In this document: piece after piece, positions 12,120-22,902 of the stretch | Position numbering within the stretch: position 1 is the stretch's first letter | Layout of the letters: each line of letters begins with the position of its first letter | Source of the DNA: Thamnidium elegans | Lineage: Eukaryota; Mucoromycota; Mucoromycetes; Mucorales; Mucoraceae | Direction of reading: 5' to 3' | Assembly: GCA_025201345.1 (NCBI GenBank) | Contig: JAIXMG010000029.1 | Location: forward strand, 62,001 to 126,000 | DNA: 64,000 nt | Translations under genes and position numbers: made by a program | The notes under the pieces: model-generated | Databases searched by the model: none | The model's input: only the letters and a program-made list of their open reading frames with translations | Told to the model about the DNA's origin: nothing

Positions 12120-13253
12120 GCTCCCGTCATGTCTTCAAGTACAATTCCTACCATCTCCTTGGAAATGGCTAGAAAAATGCGTCCTAGACCTCCTTCCACT
12201 ATATTCTATCAAAAAGATACTCGTTCTTCAACTCCTTCCAATTATCGTATTCACAACAACTTGGATCAACAGTTTTCTTTAATGGCTTTAGAAGAACATG
12301 ATGCACTACCTATTGTTCCGTTCTCTCAATTAAACGATACTGTAAGATCTCGTGCACCTTCTGCTATGAGTATGAGTAGACAACAACAACAACGCGTCAT
12401 GTCCCCTGATAACGTATCAGAGTATTCTTCAAGACTCAAGGATTCAGGCTTTAACAGCGCTCATGGAGCTAACTTAAGTAGATCGATTACAGAAAGTAGT
12501 AGTAACAGCTCAACTCATAAAAGTAGTTCAGCTAAATCAGTGCAAATACAACCCGCTCCTTCCTCTGTAGTCAATAGTCCACCCAGTGTTGTCTTTTATC
12601 CAGATGAAGAAGACGAGGATCTAATTGACCCTGAACATATGAGCGTGATCGAAGTCAACCGATACAACGGACAACCCGAAAAAGATACTTTATATCGTCA
12701 CGAAGAAGAGTCCGAGGATTTATTTACAAATACCATGATGAAAAAACAACAACGGTATGTGGATTGGGTCAACTCCAATATTCAAAAAGAAAATCATATT
12801 CGACATATTACCGATCTACGAACTGGCGAAGCATTGTTGGATTTACTGGAAGCATTAAGTCAGCAGGAAATTATTAGGCCCGTTACAAATCCTTCTCAAT
12901 CTGAAAACGTGCATAGTATGGATCGTGTTATTACTGCTTTCAAGTTTATGGCGGCTGAAAGTATTGAATTGGATGGTGCTTGTACAGTGAGAGGTAAACA
13001 AACAAACAAAAAGAAAATACTCTTATTCTTAACTAATGCACATATGTATGTAGATGTATTAAACGCCAATAGTGATAAAACCATGTACATGTTAGACTCT
13101 ATCAAATACTGGAGTAAATCAAATCCAAACGAACTTGCAGTAGGTGGTAAAAAGATGGCAAGCGGTGGTACATTTGGAGAAGACGATCAATGCAAATTAA
13201 GAGAATTAGAAACTGAAAATATTCTTCCACCAAATACCTTTGCTTCTCGTTAA
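10126..13253 (+). CDS. Boi/Pob1-like scaffold with SH3, SAM, PH and C-terminal CH domain
   Basis: Eight exons (10126-10257, 10343-10613, 10672-10808, 10875-11477, 11540-11785, 11849-12044, 12121-12993, 13054-13253) splice to 885 aa. Domains in order: SH3 (VVYTIHKFEAENVDEISI, NDGWWQ, GETGLFPITY), SAM (EEWTTEQVANWLITIGF to FKIHSAINVL), a Q/H-rich low-complexity stretch, PH (MEGWLYKQGDKYKTWNKRWF to EKSMKEWLKALMKA) and a calponin-homology segment (YVDWVNSNIQ, HITDLRTGEALLDLLEAL, MDRVITAFKFMAAE). The SH3-SAM-PH order is that of yeast Boi1/Boi2 and fission yeast Pob1, which link Cdc42 polarity to exocytosis. The CH domain is an addition relative to those proteins. The last intron, 12994-13053, is 60 nt with no in-frame stop. 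Confidence 0.85.
11188..11305 (+). repeat. Coding tandem repeat, 15-bp unit (VQQQH)
   Basis: About eight copies of the 15-bp unit gtacagcaacaacat encode (VQQQH)n inside the scaffold protein, between its SAM and PH domains. It continues into a looser CAA-rich tract to about 11370. Confidence 0.9.
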
Positions 13254-13488
13254 AAAAAAAATGTTACACTATTATTAATTATTTTATATACATATACTAT
13301 CTAATATCATACACTTAATTTATTTTGCTTTCCTATATATACATAACATCTACCCCTCTTCTTCCCCCCCCCCTTTTTTTTTAAAAAAAAAAGGGAAAAA
13401 CAAAAAAGGATATAAAAAAAATAAATATTTATAAGGTGCTCCAAGGTAATGAGCAAGAAAAAAAAAAGGATATTAATCATATATTTTT

Positions 13489-14631
13489 CTAAGTGTTTAA
13501 AACGACAGGTGTTAAACAAGGAGCATAAAACATCTCACCAGAGAATACACCTTGTAATGTTTTAGCCATCACTGATAACCATATCACAACCAAGATACAT
13601 GTCAAAATGGCACCCAATACCAAAAAGAACATGGAATCCAATACTCCACCAATAGCCACAGTAGCAGAAGTAAACACACCTAAAGGAAATGTCAAACCCC
13701 ACCAACCCATATTAAACGGAATTCTTTGCTTCACTGTAATACCCACCGAAAATACAGCAACGCATAAATACCAAACGCCATAACCCCATAAAATTAAAGA
13801 AGCAAGAAAGCCTACACCATACGCCGTATTTCCTAAACCCATAATATATTTATCTCCTAGTAACCTTTGAGAAGCAGACCCTAACTGAATCATACCGAAG
13901 GCACCTTGACCTAAGGGTCCCAACGGTAAAAATGATGAAATAATAACTTCTTTGGGTGGTAAATTGTGAACCGCTAAGCGATAGAAATAAATAGAGATGA
14001 TGGAAAGTGCTAAGCAAAGTCCCATACCCATCGTGATATATGATATAATTAATACAATAAAACCACGATGCTCGTCAATATGATTTGCTAGTAATCCACC
14101 CGACGCACCGGTAACCACTGCCGGTACAATAGGCAATAACCAAGTACCGTTCATGGACTCCAGTTGGTGGTTATGATGCACAATGATATAAAACGGAACG
14201 GCAATACAACTAAACATGGTAAACACAAATTGAATACACCACAGGACAAACGCTAGGTTCATTCCCCACTCATATTTTCCAGAAATAGCCAGAATGGTAA
14301 AGTTAGTAATGGTGGTTAAACCCATTGGCAAAGTGCCAATAAATAAAGATTGTGCCGAGTGCTTCATCATGAGTTGAAAGATGGAAGGAAACATTATGTA
14401 ACGTAGGCACGTTATAATAAAAAATATGGAGAATATAACAGCGTTGGAGATATACAGTACTAAGGCAATTGTTGGTAATCCATAAAACTGAAACGGAAAC
14501 GTGTATAGCAAGATAGATAAAATTCCTGTGCCCATATTTACGCTAAACCATGATGGCGTAAAATGACGAATAATTTCTTTAGGTACTCTTTTTCCAGCAG
14601 GTTTCTCTGCTACAGTTGCTGAATCTGACAT
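13489..14631 (-). CDS. SLAC1/TehA/Mae1 family anion transporter, probably Ssu1-type sulfite exporter
   Basis: A single exon of 380 aa from the ATG at 14631 (MSDSATVAEKP). The sequence PKEIIRHFTPSWFSVNMGTG starts the first membrane helix and is the signature opening of the voltage-dependent anion channel / C4-dicarboxylate transporter family. About ten hydrophobic helices follow, with GLLANHIDEHRG and FLPLGPLGQGAFGMIQL loops as in fungal sulfite efflux pumps (Ssu1). Family members export sulfite or carry malate across the plasma membrane; Ssu1-type is my preference from the PLGPLGQGAF segment, but Mae1-type malate transport cannot be excluded. An upstream in-frame ATG exists, but the extra hydrophobic residues look non-coding. 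Convergent with the scaffold gene. Confidence 0.8.
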   Translation of the reverse strand: MSDSATVAEKPAGKRVPKEIIRHFTPSWFSVNMGTGILSILLYTFPFQFYGLPTIALVLYISNAVIFSIFFIITCLRYIMFPSIFQLMMKHSAQSLFIGTLPMGLTTITNFTILAISGKYEWGMNLAFVLWCIQFVFTMFSCIAVPFYIIVHHNHQLESMNGTWLLPIVPAVVTGASGGLLANHIDEHRGFIVLIISYITMGMGLCLALSIISIYFYRLAVHNLPPKEVIISSFLPLGPLGQGAFGMIQLGSASQRLLGDKYIMGLGNTAYGVGFLASLILWGYGVWYLCVAVFSVGITVKQRIPFNMGWWGLTFPLGVFTSATVAIGGVLDSMFFLVLGAILTCILVVIWLSVMAKTLQGVFSGEMFYAPCLTPVVLNT

Positions 14632-15801
14632 GCTGTAGAAATGTAAAAAGAGATAAAATAGATAGAAATGATGCGGGAATGCATCAAAATGGTGCAATTG
14701 CTGAGTTTCTGCTCAAGAAAAATGCAGTGTCACATTCGAAATATGGGAGTACGAGATATTATAAAGTGAATGCGATGTTTTTAAATTGCCGTTTATTTAA
14801 CTATTGCGGGCATCATAAATAAAGGCTTCTCTTCCATTAGTGTGTTCGCTTTTTGGTTTAATTTACCATTAAGGACTTCATACGGAATTACAGCTGGAGG
14901 AGGTTTCTACGGTACGCGAAAACCCTTATTTTGAGGCCTATTTCCTCCCAGCTATCGCTGGTGATACCCAAGATAAAGCCTATTCAGAAGGCCATGAACT
15001 CCCATCTAGTAAAATGAAAGTAACTACTTAGCTGTTCCAGTGCATAGAGTCCTGGATATATTCTTTTTTAGAGTGAATTAAACGCAGGCTCGCAACGGTC
15101 TTTCTTTGGAGTGATTCCCTAGAAATGAACACTTCGATTTTGACAGAGCCTTTCATATATGGCAAAGAGGTTTGTTACACTTCTACGCATGCCTATGTAT
15201 GCGAGGCAAGGTAGCTTTACTTTCATTTTGCGAAAACCAATTACTACCAAAAAAAAAAAATCATTGGTCTGATAATGTTTACAAGATTATGGAGAATGCT
15301 TACAGTCCCCATTCAGCAAAATCATTTTGATAATATCGTTTTTGAGGAGCTTGAGGCTATTGACGGTGGCGCTGAAAGAATTAGAGACTTAACGTACCAA
15401 GTTTGCACATATATTGATTGAAAAGCATATTAATACCTTTGGAAATTTTCGGAAAACAATAATTTCAGTAGATCATACAAAACCTCTAAACAACAAACTA
15501 TCAGTACAAACAAATAAAAAAATAAACAAAACGTCAAAAAAAAAAAGAGAGAAATATCGTATAATACAAAAACACTTCTTTTTCTTAAAAAAAAAAAGTT
15601 TATTGTTAAAATACACTCGATTTGGGAGAAGTAATTAGTAAAAATCTATTTTTTTTTATAAATAAGAGTAGAGGGGGAAGGAGAAGGGGGGGGGGGAATA
15701 GCCAAAGGAATTAAACAAAGTGTAAATAAGGGACAGGGATTTTTTTTTAAGAGTGAATAATGACAAGAGTATATATATATAAATAAGACGAGCGAAATAA
15801 T
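14632..15801. other. Intergenic region with decayed coding pieces
   Basis: About 1.2 kb. The part from 14894 to 15421 contains gene fragments described separately. The rest is A-rich, with a G-run near 15690 and the 3' flank of the P450 reductase gene. Confidence 0.5.
14894..15421 (+). pseudogene. Decayed gene fragments, family unknown
   Basis: Three open blocks lie in the same orientation but different frames. Block a (14894-15031), after a ttacag acceptor, encodes LEEVSTVRENPYFEAYFLPA and ends SSKMKVTT. Block b (about 15130-15201) encodes HFDFDRAFHIWQRGLLHFYA. Block c (15296-15421) encodes a 41-residue stretch with FDNIVFEELEAIDGGAERIR. Codon use and composition look protein-like, but stops and frame changes separate the blocks and no splice model joins them cleanly. 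I infer a dead copy of a multi-exon gene; I do not recognise the family. Confidence 0.35.
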
Positions 15802-18070
15802 TTAACTCCAAACATCTTCTTGGTAACGACCAGTGTTTCTTAAATTCTTTACGAAATCTTGAGCTTTATCTTCTTCAAGCTCACCAAATTGTTGAGCAAA
15901 TTTAACAAAAGTTTGGTTTACATCACGAGCCATAACCTTGGCATCACCACAGACATAAACGTAAGCTCCCTTCTTTAATAAGTCCCACATCTCTTGTCCG
16001 TTCTCCATTAATCTGTGTTGAACGTATACCTTTTGATCTGTCTCACGAGAGAAGGCAGTAATAATACGAGATTCACCTCCTAATGTCTCAAAGAGTTCAG
16101 GCCATTCTTGCTCGTACAAGAAGTCCTGTTGAGAGTTACGACATCCAAAGAAGAGAACAGTAGTTCCAACAGGCTTACCTTCCTTCTTTTGAAGAGCACG
16201 TTCTCTAACAAAACCACGGAAAGGTGCAACACCAGTACCAGGACCAATCATAATAATAGGAACAGTAGGGTTTCTAGGCAACTTAAATTGAGAACGACGA
16301 ACATGAACAGGAACACGAGCAGCCTTGGATTCAACATCCATTAAAACATTACGAGGACCATTAATACTATATTTGGGTACAACGACATCAGCTTCCATAG
16401 CATTGATAGCTTCATGAATACGCCAAAGATAATTTGTATTGACACCATAAACTGTGCGGGGAGATGCGGCATCGGGAATATAATCAAGCGTAACAGCAGT
16501 AATAGCAATCTTTTTAGGATCTTCTTTGGAAGAAGAAGAAATAGAATAATAACGGGGTTGTAAACGAGAGACACTTTCAACGATTAAATCAAATGGAACC
16601 GTATCAAACGCACCATTAGGATCCATAGATTCTTCTAAAGCCAACATTTCAAGTACTTCAGCCAAATTACGAGTAACATCTCCAACACGGATGCGATAAG
16701 CATCTTTATCAGATGCTAACTTTTTCAAATCTTCCTTGGCTTTTTCAGTAGGTGCATATTCCACCAATGACATTAATGTTTGACGGGAAACGGCGGCACA
16801 AATATCGAGGTAGTGACGGAAAATGGCACGGTATGTGGTGGGCACAGGGAAAGGAAATTGTTTAGAAGCTGCGGCATCAATTGCTTTAATATGTACAATG
16901 GTATCAAGCTTATCCGCTAATCCAAGGACAGTGGCAAGACGTTCAACTTCAATTTCATTGTTAGTAGGCCAAATAGCGATATGGTCACCAGTTTGATAAG
17001 ACAAGTTGGTATTAGAGATATCGATTTCCATATGAAGACAATGTCTATCTCCTCCCTTAAATAATTCTCTTGATGTAATTGTAGCGTTATAAGGGCGCTT
17101 AGCATCATATACAATACGACTATTTTTTTAAAAAAAAAAATTAGTCCATTATTTCTTTTTCAGTTTTATATATACTTACGCTCCCTCTTTAAGCCATTCA
17201 CTTAATTCACCATGATACACCTTGTCTTGGTCATATTCACCCAATTCCTCAACACGGAAAGAAGCTTGTCTAGGGCCAGATTGAGCGCTATTTTCATCAA
17301 CGCCCATTGCCTCACAAAAAGCAGGCCACATATCCTCTTGCCAAGCTAAAAAGTCTTCTTCCAAAGAACCATCATCATCACCTTCACCACGTTCACCAAT
17401 TCTCTTTGCACCCATGTTTTTTAAGTTGGTGTCTACTTTTCTAATGACTTCGTTATAATGTTCATAAGTCTTATTGCCGAGACCAAATGCAATATATCTT
17501 AAATTATTTAATGGTTTTTCATCACTATCGTTTCCTGAGAATTGAGGTGTCTCTTCTGATACCAAATCCCAAAAGTCGACGGCGTTATCGGTAGGTTCTC
17601 CTTCACCATAAGTAGCCATAACAAAAAATACAAGACAATCTTCAGGAACTTGATCGAGATAACTTAAATCGTATAATTCGATATCGGCTGCCATTGAACT
17701 GACACCGTACTTTTGAGAACATTCTTTAGCGAGACGAGAAGCATAGTCTTCTGCTGTACCTGTTTGAGAACCATAAAAGAAAATAACTCTACGGCCCTAC
17801 AATAAAAAAGTATTAGTTATATATAAAAAAAAAAAAATTAAAATAAATAAATAAAAAACGTACTTCTTGTTGCATAACTTTAACAAAGTTACGTTCCTTC
17901 TTGGGAGGACCTGTTCTAGCATCAGTTGCTTTGATTTCGGGTTTTGCACCTGTCTTGAATAATTTATCGGCAATCTGGTGTCTAGCAAACCAAGCAATGG
18001 TACCAAGACCAAGAGTACCTAAGAATACAATATCGAGTGTATCGAACAGTTGTTGTGAAGAACGAGCCAT
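15802..18070 (-). CDS. NCP1: NADPH-cytochrome P450 reductase
   Basis: Three exons (18070-17864, 17796-17180, 17119-15802) give 713 aa, the usual length. The N-terminus has a membrane anchor (DIVFLGTLGLGTIAWFA) that holds the enzyme in the ER. The FMN domain shows YGSQTGTAEDYA, MATYGEGEPTDNA and FGLGNKTYEHYN. The FAD domain has RYYSISSSS. The NADPH domain has GPGTGVAPFRGFVRERA, FFGCRN and the C-terminal DVWS, whose tryptophan stacks on the flavin. The enzyme passes electrons from NADPH to cytochromes P450, for example in sterol synthesis. All key motifs are intact. The start follows a clean upstream A-rich leader. Confidence 0.97.
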
Positions 18071-20572
18071 ATTAATATATAAAGAAAAAAAAATAAACAA
18101 CTGAAAGAAAAAAAAAAAAAAGAAGGGGAGTTGTTCTTTTTTTGGCTTTATAATTGATCTAAAATAAAGGGCTCCGCTTAAAGGTACTCTCTTTTATAGC
18201 GTATTTTAAAACACCCCCATAAACTTTTCTCGGTCCCATGTCTACCCGAATCGAAAGTATTGGTTCATTTTCACATGGAAAGAAAAAACCAATAGCTAAA
18301 ACCTATAACTTTTTTCACTTTTGCCTGGTGACGTATTCTTACCGATTTGAGATTGTGTAAGCGCTATTTACTTAAATACAGCATTTCACGAGATTTTTTT
18401 TTTTTAAAGAAAAGAAAAAAAACCATGCAGTGCAGTTAATGTACTTTTTTTTTTTAAGAAAAAAATCTTAATTGTTTCTTTATTTATAGTGTGTATATGT
18501 AATTTGAAATATTTCTTTTTTATTCCCCTTTTTTTCTTGTTGTTGTTGTTTAAATAAATGATCTGACTTGTCATGGTAATACACAATTTAACGTGTCATC
18601 TTGTCTTGCCATAATTGGTATTAATTTGTACAAAGTTGTAACAGAAGAGTCTAAGAGGGATAAAAAAAAATCCACTTCTCACTCTATTCATTAATTTACT
18701 GTGTGTGTATCCGCTCGAAAAACACACTGTAATCTGTGTGTGGGGCATACATCCTGTGATATGAGAGAGAATTAAAGTTTAACCTATGCTAATAAAACCT
18801 ATCCGGCTGATAGTATCACTCTTTTTTTCTCTTTTTTTTTTTTCGTCGGTACCATTTACGCAATTGTATATAAAATGAAATATGTAAAAATTGTAGTCAA
18901 TGATAATATATTGTGGAGCGGTGTTTGATAATACTGTAGAATTTCAATCGTATAAAAAAATACTTTATTTACAAAAGGCGTAGTATGGTTGATAGGTCTT
19001 CGCTTAGATTAGTTTAGAATACATATTGTTCTCCGATTGATCGATCATATTTGTACAAAAAAAAAAAGATAAACGTCCAATGTTCTTAGCAATAATGCAA
19101 CCTTTCTTTCATATTCTTTATAAATCACGAGTTTTAATGCAGACTCCTTGTTTATTGTTTAAAGCGGAACCTTCCTTGGATAATTCTGTCAATTTTCCCG
19201 AATTTATTGCAATATTCGGGGCACAAGTTCTTCCGCCAATAATATCAGCGTATTTGTTTTCCCCCCAAAAAACAAATTTGATTCATTATCTGATCCTCGT
19301 ATTACCACTCGCTTGCAGAAGCAGAGTTTTTTTTTTTAAAAAAAATTTATGAAGTAACACAAAAAGGAAGAAGCATAATCTGCTTACACTTAAGCCTGCA
19401 TCCACATGAATAGATAAAGTTCAAGACTAGCATATATAAGCAGATCTCGAATGAAAGAAAAAAACTCCAATAAACGTCTTTTAGTCAGCTAAAGATAGCA
19501 AAAAAAAAAAAAAAAAAAAAAATAATTTTGAAATCATAAACAGTACTGAAACATTATCACCTTATATTAACTCGTATTATTATAACAACTAAACAAAAGG
19601 GTGAAATATCACCTTGCATTTAGGACAGATCTAGGTTTGTGAAGTATACGATCTGGAGAAAATATTCTTCTTTATCTTCAAAAACGTAAAGAAAAAAAGA
19701 GTATGTCTTTTCTGTCCTTTAAAAAAAGTTCGCGGAGTCTCGGTCATCTTTAAAGAAGTATTTCTTATCAGATCTTTTCTTCTGTGTAGATATTAAAGAC
19801 CAGGTCAATATTTAAATGTCGTAATATATTAAAAAGACTACGCATTGATAATAAACGGAAGATCTAGGTACATAACCCGACTTGACGGGGCTATTGTTTC
19901 AGCTTATTAAGTAAGCTACATGACTCATAATATTTTTCTACTTACCATGACATTTTGGATTACTACCGTGATTATGCGTTTAAAATTCCAGATTATACGG
20001 AATTGTTTATCTGCGAATCAAGAAACTTTTTAGTGCATTTAACTTTCAGTCTTACCACATAGGCAAATATGAATAATATATATCAGTTTATAGCCCAATT
20101 TTAATTTGTACGGTAACTTAACATATCTTATTTGTAAATGAATAGGGGATAGAGTGTCAGTATGAAAGATAAAATGGTATAAAGCATAATTATTGCTTTA
20201 GATTAAGCTTCTTATAGGTATGTTTAAGACTTTGAGGATTTGAATTTGTCCCCAAATAGCCGTCGTCAAAGCATCCATCAAAATAGAGTTGGTAGTGAAT
20301 AACAAGGCAAAATATATATACCTATACTTTACCTGCTATTTTTTCAGTAAATTGAAACAAGTTATCTAGTTTCCGGTAAAGCAACTGTCTAGCATCCAAT
20401 TTTCTAGCTTCTTTGTGCAATAACAAACACAAGAATGTAGTGTATCTAGCAAACCTAAAAGGTCGTGACTCTTTCACCTTTTAACTAGTCACAGTTTTTT
20501 TTTAGAAAAAAAAAGCACAAAGGGAAAACTAGCTTCCAAACCATTTTTTCTTTTCTTTTTTAAAAAACAGTA
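18071..20572. other. 2.5-kb intergenic region
   Basis: AT-rich, with long A/T runs (18376, 18827, 19500-19522). One open frame of 90 codons at 19080-19352 has no domain and ends in a homopolymer, so I do not call it. No tRNA or other RNA gene was seen. Confidence 0.6.
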
Positions 20573-22052
20573 ATGAGTTTCAAGAAACGAAACGTAGATC
20601 AACAACCTAAATTACCTTCTGGGTCACGTCTTAGTGCTTACAATGGCCAGTTACTCATTTCAACTGGTGTACCTTCGCTCGACGATATCTTGGGCGGCGG
20701 ACAACCTGTCGGTACCATTATGCTTATTAAAGAGGATCGCGCTACAACATATGCACAATTATTACTAAAGTACTTTATTGCGCAAGGTATTTCTTCTGGT
20801 CATCACTGCGCTGTTGCGTCTCGCGACGAAGACCCCGCAGAAATGCTAAAGACGTTGATGTGGCTATCTACTTCCGATAGAGACGATGATGATGATGATA
20901 AGGGAAAGAACGGTAAAGCTGACGCCGAAAGTGATCGTATGAAGATTGCGTGGCGTTATTCACATTTAAAGAGATTTGAATCTGGTATTAAAGCTAAACC
21001 AGGTATATATTATTATTTTGCAAAAGTAAAAAAAGAAAAAGATGTCTTACAAAATTTCTCTTTTCATAGCATCACCTGTACCTACACCAGTCGCAAAACC
21101 TACAGACCAAAAACAAGAACAAACACCAGTGGACGAACCTAAACCTTACTGCAGCCAATTTGATCTTACCAAACGAGTTCCTACTGACGTATTAGAAGAA
21201 GCTAGCACAGAAATTATTCAGTGGGATGACCATGCAGAAGGAAACGATTATGAGGATTTGTTGAGCGGTATTCGTAAAGTTATTTTGGATGGTAATTTTA
21301 GTTCGGCTATACCCGTTGCACCTGGAACTCCTCGTAATGCCTTAAGAGTTGCTATTCATTCATTAGCATCACCCAGTTGGCAATCCAAATCACCTCATGT
21401 AAGAGAAATACATTTTTCTTTGCTTCGATAGATTAACATTTTTTATTGCTAGGATTTATTTAAATTCTGTCATGCACTTCGTGGTTTACTTCGTTTTTCA
21501 TTTGGCACAGCAGTGATTACCGTACCTGCTTACCTCTACGACGAAGTACCTCATGTTATGAAACGTATTGAGCATATGGTAGACGCAGTTATTGAAATTG
21601 AATCATTTGCAGGTAAAAAGTATAAACAATGTTCTTGTATATATATGCTAACTTTTTTTTTTTTTTTTAAAAAAAAAGGTGACCCAGTTCATAACGAAGC
21701 AGCATACACACAAAACTATCATGGATTTTTCCATGTTCATAAATTACCAGTTTTGAATTCACTTTTACCACCTAGCACCAAACTGTCAGTCTTATCAGCA
21801 GGAGGTAGTAATGATTTAGCGTTCAAGCTTCGCCGTAAACGATTTGCGATCGAGACATTCCATTTACCTCCTGAGGGAGGTGTAGTCACTCGCCGTACTG
21901 AACCACCTGCCGCCGCGGCAACCAGTCCTGAAAAGACCAGTAATACAAACGAATTTAAACCTTCTTCCATCATGTCATCACTTGCTAACCGTGGACCTAA
22001 AAAGATTGGATGTGGTTCGGTTCCAGGAAAAGTCGATCCTTTGGAATTCTAA
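20573..22052 (+). CDS. ELP4: Elongator complex subunit 4
   Basis: Four exons (20573-21002, 21070-21398, 21453-21612, 21679-22052) give 430 aa. The start has the PAXNEB/Elp4 signature STGVPSLDDILGGGQPVG followed by MLIKEDRATTYAQLLLKYF. Later blocks include ALRVAIHSLASPSW, RGLLRFSFGTAVITVPAYL, GFFHVHKLPVLNSLLPP and RRKRFAIETFHLPPEGG, all in the expected order. Elp4 forms the RecA-like Elp456 ring that supports tRNA wobble-uridine modification. The ring-type P-loop is degenerate here, as is usual for Elp4. A run of aspartates near residue 105 is an insertion. The C-terminus (CGSVPGKVDPLEF) is conserved in the family. Confidence 0.93.
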
Positions 22053-22209
22053 AATTATTATATAATTTTACGGGTTTAAACTAGATGCAAGCAAGTTTTT
22101 TCTTTTTTTAAGTGAATAAAATATATATATATATGTATACTATTTTAAATAACCTAAGCAGCTAAAAAAGTAAGGATGGTTCCTGCTTGTCACTACGTGG
22201 ATAAAAGTA

Positions 22210-22259
22210 CAGTGCGGCTGGTAAATTTTGTCTGTTTTGAAAAAATAAATGGCGCTAAC
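22210..22259 (+). repeat. Left terminal inverted repeat
   Basis: Begins CAGTGCGGCTGGTAAATTTT and ends ATGGCGCTAAC. It matches the reverse complement of 26044-26092 except for a CT/TC change and one extra A. A TA dinucleotide precedes it. Confidence 0.9.
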
Positions 22260-22426
22260 AGGAAAATGATTGGCCGTTTGTTAGAGTTATTGTCGGCTAT
22301 GAAGTAAAGGTTTTAATTCTTTCTTTTCGCTCTTATAACTAATTATTATGATAAAAAACACATTTTTTTTATGAAGATGGACATGATAATGTCTATAATG
22401 AATATGGAGAAAGAGTTTTTGATCCG

Positions 22427-22735
22427 ATGGAAGGTGTGTTGACCGAAGTTAGTGATCCAAACGTAGTACTCGAAACCATAACGAGCCAAAAGTCCTACTT
22501 GAGTCTTAAGCCAGTAGAGAAAGAAACTCCAGCAAACAATACGATAAAAAAAGTTGTAGAACTTATCAAACCAATTGACAACGACGTCTACAAAGACTAC
22601 AATGACCAGACCAGAGACCGAATGATCGAAGGCCTTACTATTACCTCTACTACTCGTTTGATACAACAATATCTAAAAGAAGCTCTCTATAATCAAGGCA
22701 TTTCACCTCTCCCTTTAGCTCATCTTCAAATTTAG
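22427..22735 (+). pseudogene. Truncated open frame inside the element, possible transposase N-terminus
   Basis: 102 codons from the first in-frame ATG; the frame is open further upstream (EDGHDNVYNEYGERVFDP) but without an ATG. The later part (VYKDYNDQTRDRMIEGL) resembles the charged opening of a helix-turn-helix segment, after which the sequence loses protein character. I infer the N-terminal remnant of the element's original transposase; this rests on position and general character, not on a recognised domain. It could also be a small independent protein. Confidence 0.3.
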
Positions 22736-22902
22736 TTATTACTAATATCTCACTCAGCCAAAGCAAACACCCCATCAGCACAAAACAAAACCTTATAAAA
22801 TTAGAAAATCCAAAAACAATAACCCGTGACTTGATAATATCGTTATCTAATAAACAAAAAAAAATGCATCACTTCTAAAGCAACTTTTTTCCCTTTAATA
22901 AA

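Noticed and set aside
19080..19352. 90-codon plus-strand open frame
   Set aside because: No domain, ends in homopolymer-encoded FFFKKN, no splice continuation; looks like chance.
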